From Zizania palustris (taxonomy: Eukaryota; Streptophyta; Magnoliopsida; Poales; Poaceae): DNA of 64,000 nucleotides. The stretch lies in contig JAAALK010000284.1 of assembly GCA_019279435.1 (NCBI GenBank), forward strand, positions 22,684,390 to 22,748,389. The letters are read 5' to 3'. The notes beneath the pieces were generated by a model. That model made no database searches. It saw only the letters and a list, made by a program, of their open reading frames with translations, and was not told the origin of the DNA. Below are positions 34,100 through 45,700 of this stretch, piece after piece (the first letter of the stretch is position 1; the number at the start of each line of letters is the position of its first letter). Both the position numbers and the translations under genes were made by a program.

Positions 34100-36032
34100 T
34101 GTAGGACCGAAAGTACCGACCAGAGGGGGGGTGAATGGGCGCCTTAAAAATTCTTTCGAATCAATGGCCTGCTCCCAATGTCCAACGCACCTCAAAGACT
34201 AAGCAGCAAAGAACGAACAGATTGCCTAAGTCTAAAGGTATCAATCTAGAAGCAACTGATGTTTAAATCAGAGAAATGCCAATACAGTGCTAATAGATAG
34301 ATAAACAGTATACAAAAGACAAGGCAAAGTAAACTTCTCAGTATAAATGCTCAAGGAGTAAAATGAGAAGTTACCGTTTGAAATCTATCTCCTGTTCGAA
34401 ACTTGGTGAAGCCTGCTTCGCTGGTCGAAGCCTGCTTCGCAGTGTCGAAGCCTACTTCGCTGTGTCGAAGCCTGCTTCGGAGGTCGAGGTCTGCTTCGGA
34501 TGACAAAGTCTGCCGAGGAGGTTTGGTCTAACCTAGTTCGAGGAGGCTAAAGACCGAAGATGCTTCGAAGCTAAGTACAGAAGTATCGAAGCTAGCTTCG
34601 AACCGACTGCTTCGAAGCCTATCCTTCGAACAGAATACTTCGAACGCAACGCACACATAGACAACCTTCGAACGGAGAAGCGAAGGCTGACACGCGACAG
34701 AGAAACCAAAACGAAGCCTACACTCTACCTTCGAACAAACACACCAAGGACCTTTGAAGAAGACGGATGCAAACACTGAGCGAAGTCTAACAGAAAGACA
34801 AGCTTCGAAGCCAACTTCGAAACCTGTCGAAGTATGGACTTCGAAAAGCTCGAGTCGGAGTACCTTCGCACAGACGTTCGAAGTATGAAACACTGACAGT
34901 TCAAAAAGTACTTCGAAGCTAGCAACTCAGGACACAAAATGAAGTTCGAAGTTCAAACGAAGCCTTCGAGTATATCAGATCGAAGCCTGCCTCACGGAGC
35001 TGAGGGGCTTCGAACAGAGAGGGGGCTTCGCCAGAGAACAGCCAGAAAAGGGACTTTAGTCCTGTCAACTCGATCAAAAAGCTGTGCAGCAAAAGCAAGC
35101 TAGAGTACTAGTGTACTGTTGCTACAGGAAGTAGTACTACTTGCTACAGGCAAGAACTAGTACTCTTCACGAAGAATAGAAGCAACAGAGACACAAAACC
35201 CACGGAATAAAATCGTTGCGCACAACAAACGAAGCTTCAGATCCAGAGAAAATGCTGCAACACTCCACGATAAAACCAGGTAATAAAAACTCACTGTATT
35301 AAGAAGAACAGAGAGAACGCAGGAATCCAAATGGAACGAACAGGAACCTGGCGGCGCATCAAACAGGAGAGGAGAGAGAAAGTGCAAGAGACAAAATGAC
35401 TCAAAGGAGTAAGTATTGATTTCAGCAAAAGGGTAGTCCAACCCTAGGGATTGGGGCCCTATTTATAGGCTGCCCAATGGCCTAGAATATTCCACTAGCC
35501 CCTTAGGGTTTTTACAGACGCTAAAATAAAGGAAAAGACTCTACTGCCCTTAGGAATTTTTACAGACATGACTGACTGACTGTGGGCCTAGAGATACAGA
35601 TGACTTATCCGGAAGCTAAGTTTTCGTAGCGACTACGGCTTCTCTTCTGGACAGTCGGATACAAGATCAACGGTTGTCAGTTTTGCGCCGAAACTGACAA
35701 AGCCTCCACCAGCTTTGCACCAGGTACCCGGATTGGGCCGGCCCGATTCCGCAGCTCTCTCAGCCCGGCAATCACTCACCGCCCGTGTACCTGAGTCAAC
35801 CTTGGTCAACTGCCCAGTGGGTCTTCTACTGCTTCTGGCCCATGTACCCGGATTGGGTCAGCCCAACTTCGCAGCCTCCTCTGCCCGACAGTCGCTCGCT
35901 GCCCGTGTACTTGAGTCACACGCGGCCCATGAAACAGCAGATCTCTTCTTCTTCTGTCCTCTTTGACTATCATTGACAATGACTCATCACTTCTGGAGCC
36001 ATGAGGCCCACGCTATTCAGCATGGCTCCTCA
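34100..36032 (-). repeat. 5' LTR of element C
   Basis: 1933 bases, TGTAGGACCG...GGCTCCTCA. TATA box TATAAATA on the minus strand at 35460-35467 puts U3 at about 565 bases. The R/U5 side (about 34380-35000) is filled with TTCGAA-centred palindromes (CTTCGAAG, GCTTCGAAGC). Confidence 0.92.
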
Positions 36033-36037
36033 CACGC

Positions 36038-36490
36038 TGCCGAAGCTTCGGCCTGAGGAGCAGGCCTCGACGGGCCTGACCGAAGCCCACCTCGGCAGAG
36101 ATAGAGTTGTCTGCGTCACCGGCTAAATCTCTATCTCTATTTGCCCGGTTTAATAGTAGATTAGATTAGGAGTTAACCCCTATAAATAGAGAGGCATGGC
36201 CGGTGTGGAGAACCCCCCCCCCAACTCAAACCAAACCAAAGCCCATGCTTTGATCGTATTTACTTTACCTTTATTTTCCTGTACCTCTTCGTGGGTTTGC
36301 TTGGAAGCCCTCCGCCGGCCACTACAGAACAGTGGTAATCCTTGTTACTTCGCCTGTGAAGTATCCGTTAATCTACGTAATAAATTGTTATCGCCTTGTT
36401 ACTTCGCCTGTGAAGTATCCGCTAATCTACATAATAGATTGCTACCTTTGCTACTAGTGCAACACTTAGCAAAATTCGGTCCTCAGGCCC
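36038..36490 (+). repeat. LTR fragment F, right piece
   Basis: Continues the LTR cut at 24086, with the conserved stretches CGTGGGTTTGCTTGGAAGCC and ATTCGGTC found in the LTRs of D. It stops about 630 bases into the LTR, where D LTRs go on for ~660 more, and passes into the integrase of E at a short shared CAAT near 36490. Confidence 0.78.
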
Positions 36491-37034
36491 AATCCAATGG
36501 AGCCGTCGAGCAAGCCAATGGAAGTATTCTCTTCGGTTTGAATCGCAGGATTGTCGGGATGGCTAAGGGGTTGTGGACCGAAGAGCTCTCTAAGATTTTA
36601 TGGTCCATTCGGACCACTCAAGCCAGGTCCACAGACTTCACCCCATTTAAATTTCTATTCGGAGACGAGGCCATGACTCCTACGGAGCTCAAAGGTGGAT
36701 CCCTCCACGTAGTGGAGCCTGGAAATGAAGATGAAAGAAACACTTCGCTGGACTTGTCAGAAAAAAAACAAGGCTTCGAGCTGTCGCCAATCTGACGAAG
36801 TACCAAGAACAAACGAATGCATGGTATGACCCGAAGATAAAAGTGAACGAGCTTAGACTAGGTCATTTGGTGTTGAGAAGTGTAATTGCTCCGGGGAAGC
36901 TAGGAAATAAATGGGAAGGGCCATATATTATCCTACGCTCAGGGCACCCTGGGTCGTTTAAACTAGCTAATTTAGAAGGGGAAGAGTTGAAGCATGCATG
37001 GCATGCAGAGCACCTTAAATATTATTATGCTTAG
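36491..37034 (+). pseudogene. Element E integrase, C-terminal part only
   Basis: Begins abruptly at QSNGAVEQANG, the region of the catalytic glutamate, followed by LWSIRTTQARSTDFTPF and FGDEAMTPTE. After a run of eight A (about 36763-36770) the frame is shifted; the true reading resumes as ANLTKYQEQTNAWYD (36790 on) and ends with the GPY/F-type module KLGNKWEGPYIIL and HAEHLKYYYA at a stop at 37034. The zinc module and the first two catalytic residues are absent. The family signature is of Tat elements such as Grande and RIRE2 (from family knowledge). Confidence 0.82.
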
Positions 37035-37149
37035 GGGCTCCTTGTAATCAATTGCAAAAGTACCTTTCTAAATTAAATAAAGATGGAGGTTCGAATTATG
37101 CTTAGTCTTCAAATATTCCTTACTCCTGGTGGACGCATCAAGGGAACAG

Positions 37150-37740
37150 AGATGATTGCGGAGGTAAGCATCTTTCAAGGAACCCAACAAATGGCCTTCG
37201 AACCATTGGTTCAAGGATTCCGTAAAAGAGCCGAAGGTGGCTAGCCTACGGATTCCAAGCTCCGACTTGTTAGGATCCGTAGAAGAGTCCAAGGACTTTA
37301 AAAGAACAGATTTCCGGCCTCCAGGTTCGAAGCATCTGTAAAAGAGCAGAAGGTACCCATCCTATGGATTCCAGGCTCTGGCTTGTTAGGATCCGTAGAA
37401 GAGTCCAAGGACTTTAAAAGAACAGATTTCCAGCCTCCGGGTTCGAAGCATCTATAAAAGAGCCGAAGGTGGCCAGCCTATGGATTCCATGCTCTGGCTT
37501 GTTAGGATCCGTATAAGAGTCCAAGGACTTTAAAAGAACAGATTTTCGGCCTCCAGGTTCGAAGCATCTGTAAAAGAGCCAAGGTGGCCAGCCTACGGAT
37601 TCCAGGCTCCGACTTGTTAGGATCCATAGAAGAGTCTAAGGACTTTAAAAGAACAGATTTCCGGCCTCCGGGTTCGAAGCATCTGTAAAAGAGTCGTAGG
37701 TGACCAAACAATAAGGTTTCAAGACTCTGGCCCAATGAAA
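37150..37740 (+). repeat. About 116-base tandem repeats downstream of the E integrase
   Basis: Four to five copies with period 115-116 bases. The landmark CTTGTTAGGATCCGTAGAAG or close variant falls at 37266, 37382, 37498 and 37613. The unit also holds GGACTTTAAAAGAACAG and TTCGAAGCATCTGTAAAAGA. No frame is kept. Confidence 0.88.
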
Positions 37741-38031
37741 CACTTTTAAAGTCCTAAGCGGCTACTATTAGAGCTTACAAGTGTAAACTTAGCTCCGAAA
37801 CTTATAAACATCATAATACGAATGTACAGTTCGAAGAACTCTACGAAAGAGTGAAGTATGATTACCAAGTGTTATGTGAAGCATCAAGTTGTTATATCAA
37901 TCATTGTGTCCGACGGACCCTATCGCAACGCGTACAGTCCCCCACCCACAAGGAGGGGCAGGGGAGTAAGGAACAGTCAAGTGATGCTTCCAAAACATAT
38001 CATATTAATTGGATAATCATATTGTATTACA
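37741..38031. other. Spacer between the tandem repeats and antisense gene of E
   Basis: AT-rich, with no gene or repeat that I recognise. It would hold the 3' end of the antisense transcript. Confidence 0.5.
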
Positions 38032-41000
38032 TCAAGAGAAATTTTGATCTAAGCCTAGATAAAAACAGAGACCCCTCCGACCTCTAGAGCTATTTCTAAG
38101 ACCACCTCGGTCTTTGGAGCCCGAAGTATTTAAAACTTTCCTCTTGGTCCGAGTGCTTTTCTTCATCGAAGCTCGCAGTTTCTTCTGCTCTTCTTGAAGT
38201 TCAGCCCAGGACAGAAGTCTTTCGGAGCTAGCCTCTGCTGGGTCTTCGGCTTGGTACTCCGGGTCAGACCAATCTACGTATTCAGAGGACGAAGATGCTA
38301 CTTCCTTATTCTCTTCCTTAATATAAGCTAAGACTTCACGATGGACTTTGGGTGCTATTTCCCCTTGTTCTCCCCGAGGAACAAAGAAGCATGAGCATCG
38401 GTAAGGCCTTAAGCCTTCGAGGACAGCCCACTGCTGGCGGAGCCCTTCGCTAGACTCCAATAGCAAATCCGGCTACCTGCCCAGAGATCTCTCCGTAGCA
38501 AATCCCGGATCCCTTCATCAACCTCGTTGCCGTTTGGATCATCTTCAGCTTCCGCTCGAGGGGCTCGCTCGCCGTAGCTGAAGACGAAGGACACATCATG
38601 TCAAAATATTCCAGGGTACCTCGGAGGGTGTCCATGGTTTGTTCAGCAGTGGTGTGCTTCATTTCCACCTCCTCCAGCTCATAAGCAGAAGCAGAAACTT
38701 CGGCTATTCTTGATAGCAGAGCACTCTTCTGAGCCAGCGCTTGTTTGATCGAGTCTTCGAGCTCTACAAGTTGTGCGCTCGAGTCTGCTGCTGCTTACCG
38801 AAGCTTCTCGACCTCTGCCCTAAGAACCACATGCTTGGCTTCGATCTCTTGGACTGAAGCCTTGAGTGTAGTGTTGTTCTGTTGCTCATCCCGGAGTGCT
38901 TCATCGGTGATGGCCCTGGCCCTCCGCTCCTCGAGGAGCTCCTCCTCCAGTTGCAGTGTTTTGTCCTCGGAGCCTTTGAGGGCGGACTGGAGGGTGGTAA
39001 CCTTCCTCTTGAGCCGATTAGTTTCGAGCTCATTGGAAGTTGTTGTCGCTCTAGCAAGGACGAATTGCTGCAAAAAAGCAAAGTAAGTACAAAGTAATTT
39101 CATTAATTGAATACACTTGTTGTATGTTGCATACCTGAAGGGTAGCCCTTTCGAGGGCCAAATCGAGCTCCGGTGCTCTGGCTTCGCTCAAGACGGAGAC
39201 CAGTTCGAAGCTCCCAACCTCTTGGCCTTTATCTGCCAAGGGTTCTAGGAGCGTTTGGAGCCCTGTCCGTTGCTCCAAGAACAGAGCCAACAGAGGAAGC
39301 CAGGACAGGGCCCGACAGTCATCTACAGCAGCCTCCTCCTCTAAATTGCTCGCTGAGGGGTCGTTGGAGAAGGGTGTCGCCGTAAAAGTAGGAAGGGGGC
39401 CGAAGCTCGTCATACTCTTGCCCCTCCCTGGCACAAAAACCAGAGTTGTTACTTCGGTTGGAGTAGATCCTCCTTCGATCGTTGCCCCCTCGGTCGGAAT
39501 TACTTCACCCGAGACAGCTTCGGTCGTCGGAGCCACTGCACCAGCTGGAGCCTCAACTCCGAGTGAAGCTAAAGCTCCACCGGTGGTCGGAGCCATGCCG
39601 CTTCTCGATGCATCTACAAAAGTTAAGGTATTCATTGAATATTTGTTGTACGGTAATCGTTGTAGGAATTTCAAAGGCAAAAGCTTTGAGGTATACCTTC
39701 ATCCAAGACTTGAGGGAGAATTTCAGGGTCCCCCAGAACTTCGTACATCCGAAGATATTCTTTGAGGTCATCCCCCGAAGTTTGCTCCGGAGCAGCCACA
39801 GTCGATGTCCCGACCTCCGGCACTACCACTCTAGCCATGGGTGAGTTAGGATTTACTAACCCAAGTTCTAAGCTGGTTGCGGCGGGCTCGGAGGAGATTG
39901 CTGCATCAGCTACCGCAACTTCCTGAGGGCGGTCTCCGGCTACGGCATGAGACTCGTCCTCGCTATCTTGCAGAAGATAGTCTTCAAGGGCCTTCCCCAT
40001 CTGGACGTTTCAGTCCTTTTCTTTTGAGCCCTCCGAAGAGGAGCTCTGAATGTCCAGAGAGGAAGACGAAGATACCTGAGATGCTTGAGGAGGAGGCTTC
40101 GTTGTCTTCTTCCCCTTCTTGGCGGGGTCTTGGTGACCCTTTTTGAGGGCTCGGCGGTGGTTTTCCTTTTCTGGGGTGGCCACTCCTGTTGAGTCGAAGT
40201 CTGGTAAGGGAGGAGGCTCCATTCCAAGAGCACTCCACACCCTGTTGAAGCGCTCCCAGCTTCCCACCATCTCTACCCTTCGCTGCTTCTCCATCACTGT
40301 AGGGGCTCCGAGCACCCATTCAGTGGCTCTTGAAATCTGTTCCGAAGCTAGCGCCAAAGGAGCTGCTGAAAAAAGGTAGCATTCTATTAAGTATGTTATC
40401 TGGTTTCTAATGTGTTAATGCAGAAAATGCAAAGACTTACCTAGGCTTCGAAGCTCTCCCTCGAAGCATTTTGGAATGCAATCAGCCAATCAGCTCCGAG
40501 AGGAGGGATCCAGAGGGCGATGAATTCCTTAGCCAGATCCCGCATGCTCATGCGGCTGGCCACCGAAGAAAGTAACCCAAGCCGCGTTGAAAGCAAGCTT
40601 GGGTCCGGAGTAACCTCGGCTTCCTTCTGGTACCAGATTTCTTGTAGAGGCCCTGCGAGGCTGGAATCCTCTCCATCTTCAGCGTAGAACCACTGGAGGA
40701 TCCAGTTGGTGTACCACTGATCATTGATGGCCTTCGCCGAGAAATGCTGCACGTACTCCTTCCGAAGTTATAAATTAACACTTCCAAACGCCATTAACAC
40801 CTTGGTGTCTTCGGGTGCGTCTTGTGGCTTCGGCTGGCAGGAGGCTTCGTGAGTAGCGGTGAAGACCTCTGATCTCCCTTCGCACCCTTCTGCCCAAAGG
40901 GCCCATTCGAAGACGGCTAATCTTTCTATGGCATTGGGGGACAACTGCGGCAAGGTAATGTGGAACATGTCTAGTACCTCTGCCAGGAAGTTGATTGCAG

Positions 41001-41334
41001 GAAGTCCTAGTCTGGCTTCAAAGAAGGCTTCGAAGACCACCACCTCTCCGCTCCGTGCCGTTGGGGTTGCCTCTATACCAGCGACTCAAGTCCTCATGCC
41101 AGGGCCCAGCTTCCCGTTCACCGCTTCTTCGATGCAGTCTGCCGTACTCGCTGACTGACCGAGGATGAAGCTCTGCTGCAATGGCTTCTTGGACGGTGGG
41201 CGGAGCTCCCGAGGGTTCTTTGGCCAAGAACTCCCCGGGGCTCCCGCCATGGCCACCGCTGCTGATGCCGCCCATGCTTGCCTTTGCGCTAGAGTTCCTG
41301 TCGCGGTCGGCACTGTTGCGCTGGTTCTCGCCAT
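38032..41334 (-). pseudogene. Antisense spliced gene of element E (plant mobile domain-like, coiled coil)
   Basis: On the strand opposite to E lies a multi-exon gene. The first exon (41334 to 40441) encodes VVFEAFFEARLGLPAINFL and LSPNAIERLAVFEW, the pattern of the Pfam 'putative gypsy type transposon' (Transposase_28, plant mobile domain) family. Three small introns with GT/AG borders fit at 40366-40440, 39614-39696 and 39068-39134. Exon 2 is basic then serine-rich; the last exons form a long coiled coil (LQLEEELLEERRARAITDEA). A TAA-type break near 40755, an in-frame TAG just before the first donor and a stop at 38785 show decay. Antisense genes at this spot are known in Grande/RIRE2-type elements. 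Its function is unknown. Confidence 0.7.
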
Positions 41335-41844
41335 TGGTTGGTTGCTCGGGAGGTTGGGGAAAGTTTGGAGTTTGAAGAAAAGGGGCTTAGATGCAGGGCT
41401 TTATAAAAATTTCCGATGAGCCTTGGGTCCCCCCTTTTATAACTTTTCTGCCTCCGGTTACTCTTCTTCGGACAAGCATTCACATTACAGGTTCGACTTC
41501 TATCACTGATAGGTGGGCCTAGAAGGTAAAGGAAGTGTGAATTCACAGTTAAAGTTGAATCTGTTACTTTTTCCTGGAAGCCTAATGGCTACTTGAAGGG
41601 TAACAGCTCAAAATTAACGGCTCTCTGTGATGCTTTACCTCTGCAATGGTTCATTTCTTTGCGGAGCTTTCACACAGGAGTCTGAGTTCGAAGATTCCAT
41701 CACACATACCTCCGATGCCAAATATGCTTCAAATGGTTACGATACCTTCAATTTTTTCTAAGTCCCTGAGCATGTAAATATTTCTTGCGTATACTGCTCT
41801 CCTGCTATACAGGTTAAATTGGAGAAGCGTATTCGAGGGGTTAT
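41335..41844. other. Region between the antisense gene and 3' LTR of E
   Basis: Would include the promoter of the antisense gene; the minus strand reads TTATAAAAGGGG near 41430-41441, a plausible TATA box about 100 bases upstream of the proposed ATG. A polypurine tract candidate (CGAGGGGTTAT, about 41834-41844) abuts the 3' LTR. No other gene. Confidence 0.6.
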
Positions 41845-42336
41845 TGTTGGGGGTAAATACTTCATCCACAGAGCCATTAAGATCAAAAGGCAAAGATAAT
41901 TTATGCAGCTTCTAGGTAGAAGCTTGTACCCAAGTTGATGAAGTTTCTGAGCCGAAGAGTCCTTCGAATCTCAGTTCGAAGATACCCTCCGAGGGCTCCG
42001 TCTCTACAGTGGAAAATAACAAGACTGATGGGACGTCTGCCTTATCTATCTTCTTCGAATACATTTTACTATTTTAGCCCTATTAGGGGTACCGAATAGT
42101 TTCCACTATGTTAGTTGTAATTGAGGGGTAAAAAGGTCTTTTCCTTTGAGTTTTTACCTATAAATACCCCCTTCTCACCCTGTAATAGGCATCGAATACT
42201 CAGATATTCAATACACAGCTCGAACTACTTCGAGCTATTATCATATTCGGAAGCTTGAGATAGTTCACTTCACAAACTCATTGTTTCTTAGTTCTTAATC
42301 TTAGAGAACCTGTTAGCGTAATCTTTTACGCCAACA
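41845..42336 (+). repeat. 3' LTR of element E
   Basis: 492 bases, TGTTGGGGG...CGCCAACA, about 5% different from 23393-23887. Confidence 0.87.
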
Positions 42337-42341
42337 AAGGA

Positions 42342-42753
42342 TAATTTAGAAGAAGTGACCAATAAGAGGTTGAGGGCTCTAGAAGCTATAGAGAAAGATA
42401 AAAAGCTAGTAGCTAGAGCATACAACAAAAGAGTCAAACCAAAATCGTTTCAAGTTGTTGATTTGGTTTGGAAGACGATTTTTCCCTTAGGCACTAAGAG
42501 CCCAAAATTTGGTAAATGGTCGCCTAGTTGGGAAGGTCCTTAAAGTGTTTGAAATCACTCTAGGTAATGCATTCTTGTTAGAGTCTCTACAAGGAGAGCA
42601 ATTTCGAAGAGCTTTAAATGGCAGATATTTGAAAAAATACTTCCCAAGTGTGTGGCAAAGCGCTTAAAAGTGTCGAAAGACCGATATGGAAGGTATCGTC
42701 CTTAGCCTGTTGTGCTTTTAGTTCACTTAGTTCACTAAAAGATAGGGGGCATG
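42342..42753 (+). pseudogene. Element D integrase C-terminus and 3' region
   Basis: Continues the integrase of D after element E: NLEEVTNKRLRALEAIEKDK, RAYNKRVKPKSFQ and the GPY/F-type end FGKWSPSWEGP (about 42510-42540), followed at once by a stop (42541) that comes earlier than usual. Fragments of the remaining C-terminus are readable in another frame to about 42660. A polypurine tract (GATAGGGGGCATG, 42741-42753) stands before the 3' LTR. Confidence 0.8.
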
Positions 42754-45700
42754 TGTTGATAGCAAAAAATGGCATTAATGGTCAAGATTGTCAAAATATC
42801 AATTTTGGTGATTTGGGCCAAAAATACACAAGTCCTGCTACAGGTCGAAGCCTTATATTATCGGAGGCCCATCTTCATGAGGCCTCAAAGGCCTTTTAAT
42901 AGCCTGCTGGCTTAGGCCCGAAGGCCCTTCGAGGCCTGCCCTGCCAAAGCTTCGGCCCGAGGAGCAGGTGTAACATCCCAAAATTAAAAATAAAATAAAA
43001 ATGAGGGAAATAAATTTTCTGAAAACAAAAAGGATTATTTTATTAGAGAAAGAATCCAATTAAAGCAAAACAGGGGGAATGATTCAAACTTAAGGCTGAA
43101 AAATTTATGATGGAACCTATGAGCCAAGAAATATTTTTGAGAATTTTTACAAAATTTTACCAACAATGCTTCAAGTTCTAAAAGAATATATGAATTTCTA
43201 GAATTAATTTAAATGGAAAATGCATTTTTAAATCTTATTGGGTCGCAACCCATAAACTGCCTCAGCCCGGCCCAATCCAACGCCGCACTCACCTCCATGT
43301 GGGGCCCTCCTGTTGGCACATTGCCCTTCTCTCTCTCCTGCCCGCGCCCGGTCGGCTTAGCTTGTTAGTTGCACCCACGTGCCCCTCAGCCGCTGGCAGC
43401 ATTGGCCCATCTATCGGCGCACCTGGTTTCACCCGCGGTCACTGACAGGTGGCCCCCACCTATCAAGGTTGTCTTCTCCATGGAAGGTGCCCCCTTTCCT
43501 TCCGTTGGCCAAGCCCTAGGACCATGGATCCGCCACCGGCAGCCACCTACCGCCAAATTGGTCACACCAGCACACTTGCCTTAGCTCGGGGATTCTTTCC
43601 CCTCGGTTACCCGACGGGATCACACACGCAATCGCCGGAATTCGGGAAAGGAAAGCTCGCCATAATTTTGGGAAGCCCCTCGGGTTTCCTTTGATGGACT
43701 TGCCATCTTGGCTCCGGCGACCCCCTCCTATAAAACCCTGCGCTCACCACACGTCCGGCCTCACATTTTCACCCTTATCCCCATGTTCCCGAGCGCCCAC
43801 CCGTCCACTTTGTGCCACCACCTCTGTTCTGGCTCTGGCAACCTCTCGCCGGCGCCATAGAGCCTCGCTGCCCTCGCCGACGCCACCGCTAGGACCATCT
43901 TCACGTCCACTACCCCGGCCTCACCTCCATTGGGCCGAATCACCGTCGCCACCATCGACCCGAAAGTCTTCACCGCCTCCCATCGCCGTCGGCCACCTCC
44001 GGTCTCCGCCCACCCCCGTCTCCGGTACCGATGTGACCCTTGAGCTATGCTCGTTCCATTTTTGCGTTCGGTTTAGCCCCTAGGCCACCGCAGCCGCCGT
44101 CGCACACGTCGCCATCGTCAGAGAAGATGGTACCCCTCGCCGTCGTCACGTGCCATGCCGGTTTTGATCACAGCTGCATGATCACGTGTGAGTGGCATGG
44201 ATTAAATCCCCGAGAGACTTAATCTTGGCCATCCATCTGCGTTGTAGGGTTACTGAGGCTTCACGATCGTTGATCGTCACTTAACCCCTCCCACCTCGCG
44301 CCTGGCCGCTGGATCCAAATCTGATGGTCCTGATCGGTCCGGACCACGTGCACAGTGCGCAGGTCTATGGTGGGCCTAGCTCACCGTGGACCCGAACCCG
44401 TTTTCTGTTTAAATAAAAATTCAGAAAATTGTTTAAACTTTAAAAATTCATAACTTGCTCAATTTAACTCCAAATTTGACCATTCAAATTCTGGAAAATT
44501 TGTCTTTTTATTCTCTACACATTTATGCAATAAAAACAGTATGTTTATTTTGCACATTTTATTCTTAGTAAATCATAATTCAAAAATTCTTTTAGGATAA
44601 AAGATTATTTCATGTAATAAAAACTCAGAACTCTCTGAAATTACCTTAAAAAATTATATATTAATTTCAGAGGACATAATAACTTCATTTCATTGTTTTT
44701 AAGCAATAAAAACAGTAGGGTTGTCTTGTACATTTTAATTCACCTTTAAATGGGAGAATAAAAACCCCTTAGGGTAAATACTTTTTCCAAATTTATAAAA
44801 TTCAGAAACCCCTTAAAAACTAATCGTAAGTACTTAGGTAATAATTTCATAGAATTTAAGGTTTTATTTCCTTTAATTAATACAACAAAAACATGTATAC
44901 TTGTTTTGGTGATTTTTGGATTGTTTATTGAATTTCGTGTTTACTTTCCATACCGGAAGACTACGACGTCGTCGAGGATCCGTAGTTTTACCCCGAAGTT
45001 CCACCTTCACCGTTTGCAGAGCAAGGCATGTCACCACCCCCATTTTGATCATAATTGAGCCCATGTTTTATTTAATTATCGCTATAACTCATAGGATATA
45101 AATGCATTAGTCTAATATCAAGCCCTAAATTATATTTATTAGATCTCCATCCTTGTGTGTAAACCCAAGCCATGCTTATTGAGCCTAAACTTCATGTCAA
45201 CTTTTAAATATTATATTAGCTAGTGTCCAATTTATCGACACAACTGCTATAGGATAAAAGAACGAGTTGTAGATAGTTGGATTCTACTATATGATTTCCC
45301 TGTTATTCTCATCTCTGGGTTCTATTGGAGTTGGCTATGTTATAAGTATGGTGGGTTCCGGGTGCAAGCTAGGGCATTGGTGGGTCACACCCGGGGCACT
45401 ATAAGGACCAGTCTGCGGGATCTGTTGCAAAACAAACACGTACTAACCACAAGTCTAATGGGTAAGTCTTAACTGGAGGTATGGATCGTTCCAACTTGAA
45501 GCACCATAGTGGAGTGGGCAAGTGACACCCTGCGGGTGGCTTGTACCGACGAGGCTCAAGGGGGTATGGTGTTGGCCCAAAGTGACTGGGGCACCATATG
45601 AAACCTATAAGAGGGTGTTATTGAATTAGTGTGTTCCATGCTAAAGGTTTTGGCAAGAGCTTCTCGTGACATGGGTCATTGAACACACTGCGGTGTGCAG

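Larger units (their letters stand above)
24087..36032 (-). mobile_element. Sirevirus-type Ty1/copia retrotransposon C, complete structure
   Basis: A full-length minus-strand element of 11.9 kb including a 1.0 kb solo LTR inside its gag. Perfect target duplications CACGC stand at 24082-24086 and 36033-36037. LTRs of 1654 and 1933 bases, primer site, gag, protease, integrase, RT, RNase H, a ~1.3 kb noncoding 3' region and a polypurine tract are all in the expected order. By eye the LTRs differ at about 20 sites over ~1640 aligned bases (about 1.2%), so it is young. Several nonsense codons and frameshifts mean it would need proteins from other copies to move. Confidence 0.93.
23393..42336 (+). 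mobile_element. Tat-lineage Ty3/gypsy retrotransposon E, internally deleted
   Basis: LTRs of 495 and 492 bases (TGTTGGGGG...CGCCAACA) bound this element. Target duplications AAAGA (23388-23392) and AAGGA (42337-42341) differ by one base, and the D integrase reads straight through when E is removed (TTGAAAGAT | AATTTAGAAG). What is left inside E is the primer site, an inserted LTR fragment F carrying element C, the C-terminal integrase, a tandem repeat block, and an antisense gene. Gag, protease, RT and most of the integrase are gone. By eye the two LTRs differ at about 25 sites, roughly 5%. Confidence 0.83.

Noticed and set aside
43369..44222. Proline-rich frames in the 3.36 kb solo LTR
   Set aside because: They lie fully inside an LTR, show no domain and overlap in several phases; GC-rich LTR sequence explains them.
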